A DNA stretch of 38,745 nucleotides. Origin: Methylovulum sp. GTDB lineage: Bacteria; Pseudomonadota; Gammaproteobacteria; Methylococcales; Methylomonadaceae. Location of the stretch: positions 1 through 38,745 of the forward strand of contig JAURZI010000051.1 of NCBI GenBank assembly GCA_030653435.1, in the 5' to 3' direction. The notes beneath the pieces were generated by a model, which saw only the letters and a program-made list of their open reading frames with translations, was not told the origin of the DNA and searched no databases. Shown here one piece after another: positions 16,295 to 23,454 of the stretch. Made by a program: the position numbers and the translations under genes. Each line of letters begins with the position of its first letter. The first letter of the stretch is position 1.

Positions 16295-16654
16295 CTAAAG
16301 TAAAAGTGTTGCCCAGGTAATAGCCGCCCAAGCCAAGGACATCATGACGGCGGCAGAGCCTATATCTTTGGCCCGGCCTGATAATTCGTGGTGTTCAAAA
16401 CCGACTCTGTCAACGACCGCTTCCACGGCCGAGTTTAATAATTCAACTAGCAGGACAAGCACCATACTGCCGATCAGCAGCAGTTTTTCAATCGCCGTGC
16501 CGCCTAGCCAGATGGCTAAGGGTGTACTGATGACAAATAGCATCACTTCCTGTCTGAATGCTTCTTCGTGTTCCCAAGTTGCCTTAAAGCCGGCGGCGGA
16601 AAAAAAACAAGCGTTAATGAGGCGTTTAAACCCCTTTGCATTTTGATTGGCCAT
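16295..16654 (-). CDS. dgkA: Diacylglycerol kinase (prokaryotic, trimeric)
   Basis: A 119-residue three-helix inner-membrane enzyme that phosphorylates diacylglycerol to phosphatidate, recycling lipid released during envelope glucan or LPS modification. The cytosolic amphipathic start (GFKRLINACFFSAAGFKATW) holds the first conserved Glu nearby (WEHEEAFRQE). The active-site helix is VELLNSAVEAVVDRVG, followed by SGRAKDIGSAAVMMSL, the classical DgkA signature. It is preceded by gcvH in the same direction (81 bases) and followed by the PfkB kinase (11 bases). A near-consensus FNR-type site lies 43 bases upstream. Confidence 0.95.
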   Translation of the reverse strand: MANQNAKGFKRLINACFFSAAGFKATWEHEEAFRQEVMLFVISTPLAIWLGGTAIEKLLLIGSMVLVLLVELLNSAVEAVVDRVGFEHHELSGRAKDIGSAAVMMSLAWAAITWATLLL

Positions 16655-16696
16655 GTTTGCTTACAATGTTTGCGCTAGAAAAGTAAAAATATGCGG

Positions 16697-16710
16697 TTGA
16701 TTATTATCAG
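16697..16710. promoter_or_regulatory. Near-consensus FNR box upstream of dgkA
   Basis: TTGATTATTATCAG differs from TTGAT-N4-ATCAA at one position. It is in the 81-base gcvH-dgkA gap, 43 bases before the dgkA start. Sites with one mismatch arise by chance more often, so support is weak, but an FNR-type regulator is encoded 4 kb away. Confidence 0.3.
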
Positions 16711-16735
16711 CCGCGCTGGATAGAGGCAGGGACGG

Positions 16736-17119
16736 TCATTGCCCGATCATGGCTAGATAGCCATCAGCATCCATTAAGCTATCAAGTTCGGACAGGTCAT
16801 CTGCTTTTACGCAAAACAGCCAGGACTCGTAAGGCGTGTCGTTGACTTGTTCCGGCTGATCCATCAGTGCTTCATTGACGGCAATGATGGTGCCCGAAAC
16901 GGGGCTAAACAAATCTGATGCCGTTTTAACCGACTCCACGGTGGCACATTGTTCCTGTGCGGCGACTTGGCGACCTAATTCAGGTAATTGGATATACATC
17001 AAATCGCCCAAGGCTTGTTGGGCAAAATCAGTAATGCCCACCCGCAGGATATTATTATCTTCCTGTTGTACCCATTCATGGGATGCCGCGTATTTTAGTT
17101 GTTCTGGTAAATCACGCAT
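16736..17119 (-). CDS. gcvH: Glycine cleavage system H protein
   Basis: A 127-residue lipoyl carrier of the glycine cleavage system. It shuttles the aminomethyl group between the P, T and L proteins. The lipoylation site is Lys65 in ATVESVKTASDLFSPVSG, the standard GcvH motif. LKYAASHEWVQQEDNNILRVG and ITDFAQQALGDLMYIQLPELG are also characteristic. The C-terminal PYESWLFCVK strand and the closing LMDADGYLAMI helix complete the fold. No other gcv gene (T, P) is in the window, so H is unlinked here. It may head the minus-strand run gcvH-dgkA-kinase-mazG. Confidence 0.96.
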   Translation of the reverse strand: MRDLPEQLKYAASHEWVQQEDNNILRVGITDFAQQALGDLMYIQLPELGRQVAAQEQCATVESVKTASDLFSPVSGTIIAVNEALMDQPEQVNDTPYESWLFCVKADDLSELDSLMDADGYLAMIGQ

Positions 17120-17518
17120 GTTTTATTGCTCATAAATGTAGGGTTAATTGCTCGATACTCAACCGCAGCGAGCGGTGTTCGTCGGGCCGCCGTGGTTAAA
17201 CATTGGCTATCATTCTGTTTTTGAAGATGCCCAGGCCGCTGTTTTATTCCGGATTTTTCAAGCTATGGCTGTCACTTTAGTTGGCATAGGGCCAGTCTTA
17301 TTATGGATGGCTCCGTCTGTTGACGGTAGCGATGTCCGTTCTGTTTTGCCAAAGGGGCAGAGCGCGCCTGGGTGGCATAAACAGCTTGTGCCTGTCCGCC
17401 GGATGCTGCTCTTAACGTCGCCATTAAAACCGAAAAGCCCTCTCACTAGCCATCGACATTGAATAACAATATCTTTACCGATAGAATGAGCTTATATATT
17501 AACAAACATTGATGACAC
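17120..17518. other. Gene-free stretch between gcvH and grxC
   Basis: About 400 bases separate the divergent gcvH and grxC. The only open frames are short. A minus-strand frame of 50 codons (17424-17272, starting MATLRAASGGQAQAVYATQA) and a plus-strand frame of 104 codons (17148-17462) overlap each other. Neither has a recognisable family or good ribosome-binding site. No tRNA, terminator or clear riboswitch is visible. Confidence 0.5.
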
Positions 17519-17773
17519 ATGCCTGAGATACTGATCTATACCACTCATATTTGCCCTTACTGCATCATGGCCAAGCGTTTGCTCGATAAAAAAGGGGTGG
17601 CTTATACCGAGATCAATGTCGATGGCAACGCTCAGTTAAGGGAAGACATGATGCGTAAGACCAAACGCAGGACCGTGCCACAGATCTATATCGGCGATTT
17701 CCATGTCGGTGGGTTTGACGAATTGCACGCGCTGGAACAGCAAAAAAAGCTGGATGTCTTGCTGGCAGCGTAA
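17519..17773 (+). CDS. grxC: Glutaredoxin 3
   Basis: An 84-residue glutathione-dependent disulfide reductase. It has the dithiol active site Cys12-Pro-Tyr-Cys15 (YTTHICPYCIMAKRLL), the glutathione-binding cis-Pro segment RRTVPQIYIG and the GGFDELHALE helix, where G-G-x-D-(D/E)-L is diagnostic. It should reduce protein and small-molecule disulfides in the cytosol. The ATG at 17519 has no strong Shine-Dalgarno. A DUF1289 gene follows about 145 bases later on the same strand. Confidence 0.95.
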   Translation: MPEILIYTTHICPYCIMAKRLLDKKGVAYTEINVDGNAQLREDMMRKTKRRTVPQIYIGDFHVGGFDELHALEQQKKLDVLLAA

Positions 17774-17918
17774 GTTATCTATCCGCAGCCATGTTGGCCT
17801 GTTCCAAATCAAGACAAAAGGCACGGAAACGGGCGTTTTTTCTTCGGGTCTATTGTCCGGTTCATCGCGGAACAGATAGTGCGGCTCTGTCCATGCTTTA
17901 ATTTTACGGTTGCTACCC

Positions 17919-18119
17919 ATGGTTGCAGATAACAGGCCGATGGGTTCGCCCTGTATCAGAAATTGCTGTTTGAACGCGGACGATGTTTGTCTGGGTTGTT
18001 TCCGCTCGCTTTATGAAATTATGCAGTGGGCGCAAGTTGATGATGCTATGCGTAAGGAGTACCTAAAAAATGCCGACAGCCGCCGAAGCCAATATGACAG
18101 CAACATAAGCAAGCGGTAG
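17919..18119 (+). CDS. DUF1289 family small cysteine-rich protein
   Basis: A protein of 66 residues with the DUF1289 signature SPCIRNCCLNADDVCLGCFRSLYEIMQW. This has four conserved cysteines (C-x3-C and C-x2-C, plus one extra Cys next to the first pair) that probably bind a metal. The conserved W-x-x helix follows. Function is unknown; members are often annotated as Fe-S or zinc proteins without proof. ATG 17919 is used. The ATG at 17940 (MGSPCIRN) is also plausible, since families often start just before S-P-C. The next gene, the MBL-fold protein, begins 37 bases downstream. Confidence 0.85.
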   Translation: MVADNRPMGSPCIRNCCLNADDVCLGCFRSLYEIMQWAQVDDAMRKEYLKNADSRRSQYDSNISKR

Positions 18120-18156
18120 TTTGTACGGTTTTGATTACGCTATTCAGGGAGAACTC

Positions 18157-18756
18157 ATGAAACAATTACATAGAAAAGATTTATTTGGCTGGTCGGTTTT
18201 TAATGAAGAGCGCAATATCGATTTTCATAGTGTGCTCTGGGTGCGGGACGAAGGCAATGTCTTGATTGACCCGCTGCCGATGTCAGAGCACGATCATCAT
18301 CATTTGCAACGCTTGGGTGGCGTCAGGTTTATCGTGGTCACTAACAGCGACCATTGCCGCGATGCAGGCCATGTTGCCCATACTACGGGTGCAATGCTTT
18401 ACGGACCGGCCGCAGAAGAAGATTCATTTCCCTTGTATTGTGACCGTTGGCTTTATGATGGCGATGAAGTCGTTCCGGGCTTGCAGACGTATGTGCTTAA
18501 CGGCTCCAAAACCCCCGGCGAGCTGGCCTTGTTGCTGGAGCACAGCACCTTAATCACTGGCGATTTAATTCGCAGCCATGTCGGCGGCGAACTTTGTTTA
18601 TTGCCCGACGCCAAACTTAGCGACCGCAAACAAGCCGTACAGTCAGTCAAACGTCTGGCTCATATCACCAATATTCAGGCCGTTTTAACAGGCGACGGCT
18701 GGCCAATATTTAACCATGGCAGCGAAGCCTTGCACCATTTGGCAAGATCGCTGTAA
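18157..18756 (+). CDS. Metallo-beta-lactamase-fold protein with a degenerate zinc site
   Basis: A protein of 199 residues with MBL-fold features: an N-terminal beta pair (HSVLWVRDEGNVLIDPLPMS, like the V-D-x-G strand), VRFIVVTNSDHCRDAGHVA in place of the H-x-H-x-D-H motif, NGSKTPGELALLLE in place of H-T-P-G, HSTLITGDLIRSH with the bridging Asp, and a last GDGWPIFNHG. The first two His of the metal motif are replaced by Asn and Ser, and the His of H-T-P-G is replaced by Lys. D-H, the bridging Asp and a C-terminal His remain, so a full di-zinc centre is unlikely. The ATG at 18157 follows AGGGAGA. It may be a single-metal or non-catalytic relative; its substrate is unknown. Confidence 0.75.
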   Translation: MKQLHRKDLFGWSVFNEERNIDFHSVLWVRDEGNVLIDPLPMSEHDHHHLQRLGGVRFIVVTNSDHCRDAGHVAHTTGAMLYGPAAEEDSFPLYCDRWLYDGDEVVPGLQTYVLNGSKTPGELALLLEHSTLITGDLIRSHVGGELCLLPDAKLSDRKQAVQSVKRLAHITNIQAVLTGDGWPIFNHGSEALHHLARSL

Positions 18757-18851
18757 ACCACGGCATCAGGCACCATCATAAGCTATTTGGCGAATCCCGC
18801 AACAGGGTTTGCAGACGGCAACACCTACGGATAGCAAATCTTACGACCTCC

Positions 18852-21251
18852 ATGAACAAAATATTTTATAGTCTATTAGCCCTTATTATTGTTAGCGGCC
18901 TTATCGCAGTTTTCGGTGATGTTAATTTGCCATCCATCGGCAACGATACGGCCGAACCTAAAATACACACGGTCATACCGATTGATTCCACTCATAAACC
19001 GGGCCAGATATCCTATATTAACGATGTCAAGCCAATACTGGATAAGCGTTGTGTAGGCTGCCATGCCGGTTACGACGCACCTTGCCAGCTTAAGTTGGCT
19101 TCGTTTGAAGGTTTGTTGCGGGGGGCGACGAAACAACGGGTTTTGGGGCATTTCAGACTCGACGCCATCAAGCCTACACGGCTTTTTATCGATGAAACAA
19201 CGGCTGCTGGTTGGCGGGAGCAAGGCTTTTTTTCAGTGCTGAATGAAAAAGCGCATTTCCCGGAAATAAATCTAAACCACTCGCTGCTGGCAAAATTTGT
19301 GGCGTTAAAAGCCAACAACCCGCTGTCACCGGTAGGTAAATTGCCCGCTGCTATCGTGCTGGATGATGCCGATTCGTGGGTATGCCCGAATTTGGACGAA
19401 GTTGCCGATTTCCAAAACAAGCACCCGCTCTCAGGCATGCCTTATGCGCTGCCGCCGTTGACTGACTCAGAGCAAAGCACCTTGCTAAATTGGCTGCAAG
19501 ATGGCGCAAAAGCAAGCGTGCAAGCAGCTGCACCATCGGCTTTAGCTTTAACCGAGATCAAAAAATGGGAACAGTTTTTTAACGATAACCCATTAAAAAG
19601 TCGCTTGAGTGCGCGGTATCTTTATGAACACTTATACAGTGGCGATCTGCATTTCAAAGACCAACCAGCCGATGAATTTTATAAATTAGTGCGTTCAAAA
19701 ACGCCCCCCGGTCAGGCTATTGACGAGCTTAAAACGGTTCGGCCTACGGATGCTCCCGGCCTCAACACTTTTTATTACCGCTTACGCCCTGTAGTCGAAA
19801 CCGTAGTCGATAAAAACCATATCGTCTATGAATTAAGCGATAGCCGGATGGAACGGTTTAAGACCTTGTTTTTAAAGCCTGAGTTTGCAGTCACAGCGTT
19901 GCCTGCTTATGATGGTGAAGCTGCGGCTAATCCGTTTAAAACTTTTAGGGAATTGCCGGCAGCATCCAGATACCAGTTTCTGCTTGATGATGCGGGTTAT
20001 TTCATGGCTGCTGTGGTCAAGACCCCGGCGTTTGCCCATAACACGATACCCATTCAGGATCAGTTATGGATTGCTTTCAGCAAACCGCAGCTTGAACAGG
20101 ACCTGCAATACACACAGTTTTTGGCTGACAATAGCGAAGTGTTGCAATTGCCTGCTACGGAAGTGGAGGGCACAGGTTTTAGTGCATGGCATAGGCTGTA
20201 TGCTTTGCAGCAGCAGTATTTGGTCAGCAAGCAAGCTTTTAGCACGGATGTGTTGTTAAAACAGCAAACTATGGATTTGAACCGGCTTTGGGATGGCGAC
20301 GGCAACAACCCGAATGCGTTGCTCAGTGTTTTTCGGCACAATGATAATGCGTCGGTCGTCCGGGGGCTGCTGGGAAAAATTCCGTTAACGGCCTGGGTGC
20401 TGGATTATCCATTGTTTGAACGGATGCAGTATGCACTGGCTGCCGGATTCAATGTTTACGGCAGCGCGCGGCAGCATATATCGGTGCGCTGGTATATGTA
20501 CTCGCTACGGCAGGAAGCGGAAAGCAATTTTTTGCAGTTCATGCCGAAAAGTGCGCGCAAAGATCTCTATGACAGCGGGCAGCAAAGCGCCGATATGGCG
20601 CTTTTAAGTCTGCTTGGCATGTCGTCTGGATTGGGGATAGATAAAGAATCGGCTATCAGCTATCAAACCAGTGATTATAAAACCGAGTTTTTTGAACAAC
20701 TCCGGCAATACGCCGCAGCCGCAGGGCAAGCTGATGTGTTCAACCGCTGCATCCCATCCTCTTGTCCAGTTGGCGATAGTGCGCCTGAGCAGCAGCGCAT
20801 CGACAGGCTCATCCGAAAGCTGGCCGACATGCAAGGCGACAGGATAGCCGCTTTGCCGGAACTGGCTTTTCTACGCATAAAAATGGCTGACCCTGAGAAA
20901 CATGCGATTTATACGTTGATACGCAATAAAAAACGCCCCGGTTTGCCCATGCTGGTTGCGGAGCAGCTGGGGCGCGGCGTGCGCCAGGACACCTTGACCG
21001 TAATTGCAGGCCTTACCGGCAGCTACCCCAACGTGTTCTTTGATGTCTATGAAGGGCAATTGGAGAATTTTATCGAGCAATTACAGTACGCGCAGACAGC
21101 CGCTGAAATTGACAGTTTTTATAGCCGTTATGGCGTGCGCCGGAACAATCCTGAAATCTGGGCTTATTATGACTGGATTAACAAAAAATACCGCGCTGAC
21201 CGGGCTGAACAGGCAGGCCTTTTTGATCTTAGCCATTATGGCAACTTTTAA
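18852..21251 (+). CDS. cti: Fatty acid cis/trans isomerase
   Basis: A 799-residue periplasmic heme protein that converts cis-unsaturated phospholipid acyl chains to trans in place, stiffening membranes under solvent, heat or osmotic stress. The N-terminus is a hydrophobic export signal (MNKIFYSLLALIIVSGLIAV). The cytochrome-c-type motif is Cys67-Val-Gly-Cys70-His71 in LDKRCVGCHAGYDAPCQLKL. The long C-terminal region contains family segments such as NTFYYRLRPVVETVVDKNHIVYELSD and RHNDNASVVRGLLG. Length agrees with Pseudomonas and Vibrio Cti. It stands alone, convergent with the PilZ gene. The RND efflux pump some 2 kb away is another solvent-tolerance factor. Confidence 0.95.
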   Translation: MNKIFYSLLALIIVSGLIAVFGDVNLPSIGNDTAEPKIHTVIPIDSTHKPGQISYINDVKPILDKRCVGCHAGYDAPCQLKLASFEGLLRGATKQRVLGHFRLDAIKPTRLFIDETTAAGWREQGFFSVLNEKAHFPEINLNHSLLAKFVALKANNPLSPVGKLPAAIVLDDADSWVCPNLDEVADFQNKHPLSGMPYALPPLTDSEQSTLLNWLQDGAKASVQAAAPSALALTEIKKWEQFFNDNPLKSRLSARYLYEHLYSGDLHFKDQPADEFYKLVRSKTPPGQAIDELKTVRPTDAPGLNTFYYRLRPVVETVVDKNHIVYELSDSRMERFKTLFLKPEFAVTALPAYDGEAAANPFKTFRELPAASRYQFLLDDAGYFMAAVVKTPAFAHNTIPIQDQLWIAFSKPQLEQDLQYTQFLADNSEVLQLPATEVEGTGFSAWHRLYALQQQYLVSKQAFSTDVLLKQQTMDLNRLWDGDGNNPNALLSVFRHNDNASVVRGLLGKIPLTAWVLDYPLFERMQYALAAGFNVYGSARQHISVRWYMYSLRQEAESNFLQFMPKSARKDLYDSGQQSADMALLSLLGMSSGLGIDKESAISYQTSDYKTEFFEQLRQYAAAAGQADVFNRCIPSSCPVGDSAPEQQRIDRLIRKLADMQGDRIAALPELAFLRIKMADPEKHAIYTLIRNKKRPGLPMLVAEQLGRGVRQDTLTVIAGLTGSYPNVFFDVYEGQLENFIEQLQYAQTAAEIDSFYSRYGVRRNNPEIWAYYDWINKKYRADRAEQAGLFDLSHYGNF

Positions 21252-21301
21252 CGGCCTGCTTTAAGGGCGCAGCCCAAGCGTGCCCTGTCATCCGATGTTT
21301 T

Positions 21302-21646
21302 TTAATCCAGCTGTAGGGCAATCGCCAAACTCAATATAGCCATGCCGGTTGCCTCATCCGTCTCACAAAACGCGACACCGGCACCGGCTGGAAACGTTTC
21401 ATTGTCGGCTGTTGCCACATAGACCACTTCAGATTTGAAAGACAGGCTCTCATCCCTGACCTTGATGTTAAGTAAGCCCGACTGGGACGTGCAGGCAGGC
21501 GGTAATTCAGGTTCCGGTCTGAGCAGGAACGCCCCGTTTAAGCTGATATTAGCGGTTTTTCCGGTATATTCCACAGAGTCTATAAGAAAATGGTATTCAA
21601 CTTCGATAGGTGCTCTTTCATGTTTACGTCTGTTTGGTGGTGTCAT
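21302..21646 (-). CDS. PilZ-domain protein (c-di-GMP receptor)
   Basis: A single-domain PilZ protein of 114 residues. The two c-di-GMP-binding motifs are present: PNRRKHERAPIEV (the R-x-x-x-R switch) and TANISLNGAFLLRP (a (D/N)-x-S-x-x-G strand). GAGVAFCETDE near the end matches the final strand. PilZ proteins bind c-di-GMP and alter motility, polysaccharide or envelope partners. ATG 21646 (MTPPNRRKHERAP) is preferred over the in-frame 21754, which would add an unconserved 36-residue hydrophobic leader. It is convergent with cti. Confidence 0.88.
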   Translation of the reverse strand: MTPPNRRKHERAPIEVEYHFLIDSVEYTGKTANISLNGAFLLRPEPELPPACTSQSGLLNIKVRDESLSFKSEVVYVATADNETFPAGAGVAFCETDEATGMAILSLAIALQLD

Positions 21647-21828
21647 GTTTTGTATGTGATTCTGTCGAAGCGGTGGGTAGTCGATAGGTTGCAGGACTAC
21701 AACCTTGGAAATAATAGCTTGGTTATAGAATACAAGCTTGAAAAAATTATGCAATACAAACGGAGCGTTCGCGTAAGCACCGGTGATTAAGGGCTGTCTT
21801 CGTCGGTGGGTAATTTCAAGCTGTTTGG

Positions 21829-21879
21829 CTTAGCACCCACACGATTCCCGTCGCTGACGGAAATGCTGTGGGTGCTAAG
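21829..21879. repeat. Long imperfect palindrome (13-bp perfect outer stem plus inner stem)
   Basis: A 51-base inverted repeat has outer arms CTTAGCACCCACA and TGTGGGTGCTAAG, which are perfectly complementary. Inside is a second stem, ATTCCCGTC-GCT-GACGGAAAT, with one C/A mismatch. Only a 2x2 internal loop interrupts the whole. It lies after the DUF2252 stop and upstream of the PilZ gene, both on the minus strand. No T-run follows on either side. It could be a terminator-like boundary, a REP-type element or a small mobile hairpin. No second copy was noticed in this window. Confidence 0.8.
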
Positions 21880-21913
21880 GATGTGGTGTTACGTCAAGTA
21901 TAAAAACGTACGG

Positions 21914-23305
21914 CTAATACAGTGTTGCGCCGCTGTTTTTAGCGCTGACGAAGTCGGTGTAATCCTGTTTCACCTGGGCGGCATAGCTGAGTGCGTAGTT
22001 CAAGGTTTCGGTCTTTAAGCCGGATACATCACCGTTAATGACATCGGTAATTTCTTTATCCATGCTGTACGTGATCAAAGTTGCATCGTAATCTTTATCG
22101 GCCAGCGCATGGTTTTTTGCAATTACTTTACCCATGTACTTGATGGCATCATTGAACTTGGCATAAGTGGTCAATAAGGTGTAATCGAAGTCTTCCTGGT
22201 AAGGCGAGCGTTCGTATAGCGAGAACGGCAAGCTGTTCATCGTTGTATAACCGGCCAGTACATCGGTGTTGCTGAGCATGGCTTTCATGCTTTTGATCGC
22301 ACGTGAGCCGTTGTGGTAATCGTAGACCCAGGCCGGCATGTTGCCCGATGCGGCGATAGACACAGCGCTCTCCGTTTGCTGTTTCATTTCCAGGATAACA
22401 TCGTCGCTGGTTGCCGTGCTGGGGCCATCGATCAATAGATAATAACGGTAACGACCTAAGCTGCCGGTGCCTGCGCCTAAACGCAAGGCCGCATCTTTCA
22501 GCAGATAATAACTGCTGCTTTTACGCTTGGAAGACGCTATGGAATTAATATAGCCCGTCATTGATGTGTTGAGTGCAGAAAATGTGCTGCTGTTGACCGG
22601 TTGCAAAGAACCGCTGAGGGTTAAAAAATAACGTAGCCCTGAGCTGACGGCGGTATATTTTGCGAGCAGGCTGGAGCGGGTTTTGCCGTCGGCGGCTTGT
22701 ATCGTGTCTTTAACGATACCGCTGGTGTTGCTAGAGGTTAGGCGATAGCTTAATTCGGTGTCGTTGCCTTTAAACGCGGCTACTTGGGTGGCATAACTAT
22801 CCACGAAGTTTTTTACCAAGTTTTGGCGATCCGTGCTGCTGATGCCTTTTTCTTCAGCAGCCAGCAAAATGGCAACGGCCATACGGCGCAAATCCCAGGT
22901 ATAAGAACCCCAATAACCTTCATCGAAGTCATTGGTATCCAATACGGCATTACCGTTGGCATCGCGAAATCCGCCCATGTTCTGCATGTGCATGTCGCCG
23001 GCTAGCCAGACGCCGTTGGTGATGGTGTTGGTGTACCAGGAAACTGGCCAGGTGGCGGTGTTCTTGGTGTCTTGATAAAACAAATGCGCTGTGCCTCGGT
23101 AAAAATAAAAGGCGCTGGTAGCCATTTTGGTCATTTTGGTGGCCAATTCGCTGGTCAGATTGGCGGCAAACGGGTGATTGTAGTTATAGATTTGTTGAAC
23201 TAGCCAAGGTTTACGGCTGCTTGCCGCGTCCGCTTGAGTAGGTAGTATGGCGGTGCACAAGGTCGACAGGACAAGGCCTGCGGCGAATAAACGGCGTAAT
23301 TTCAT
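21914..23305 (-). CDS. Exported DUF2252 family protein
   Basis: A 463-residue protein of the DUF2252 family. It starts with a clear Sec signal peptide (MKLRRLFAAGLVLSTLCTAI, cleavage near ADA-AS at residues 27-28), so it should act outside the cytoplasm. The family core is GDMHMQNMGGF (Asp104, His106, Asn109) followed by NDFDEGYWGSYTWDLRRM (Asp126, Asp128). This pattern looks like the catalytic-loop G-D-x-H-x-x-N and the D-F-D of aminoglycoside-phosphotransferase-type kinases. A second conserved stretch is RLGAGTGSLGRYRYYLLIDG. Activity is unknown. The gene stands alone, with a 51-base palindrome after its stop and about 150 bases upstream for its promoter. Confidence 0.85.
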   Translation of the reverse strand: MKLRRLFAAGLVLSTLCTAILPTQADAASSRKPWLVQQIYNYNHPFAANLTSELATKMTKMATSAFYFYRGTAHLFYQDTKNTATWPVSWYTNTITNGVWLAGDMHMQNMGGFRDANGNAVLDTNDFDEGYWGSYTWDLRRMAVAILLAAEEKGISSTDRQNLVKNFVDSYATQVAAFKGNDTELSYRLTSSNTSGIVKDTIQAADGKTRSSLLAKYTAVSSGLRYFLTLSGSLQPVNSSTFSALNTSMTGYINSIASSKRKSSSYYLLKDAALRLGAGTGSLGRYRYYLLIDGPSTATSDDVILEMKQQTESAVSIAASGNMPAWVYDYHNGSRAIKSMKAMLSNTDVLAGYTTMNSLPFSLYERSPYQEDFDYTLLTTYAKFNDAIKYMGKVIAKNHALADKDYDATLITYSMDKEITDVINGDVSGLKTETLNYALSYAAQVKQDYTDFVSAKNSGATLY

Positions 23306-23454
23306 AAAAGATCCTGGGGTGGATGCCGGTTTGGCGTCAAAAAACCTCTGAATTCTAGTTAGAGTTTGTGACTATTTGATGACAAAAGGCTGGCTGGTTT
23401 CCGACATCGCCAAAGTCTGGGGGAGCGGACATGCCGTAGATTTAGTTGGTGGGT

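Noticed and set aside
17148-17462. Plus-strand open frame of 104 codons between gcvH and grxC
   Set aside because: No ribosome-binding site or family pattern, odd composition, and it overlaps short frames on the other strand that look equally random.
17636-17920. Minus-strand open frame of 94 codons starting MGSNRKIKAWTEPHYLFRDE
   Set aside because: About half of it lies antisense to grxC and nothing in the remainder is recognisable. It probably reflects the antisense frame of grxC, though a small real gene cannot be fully excluded.
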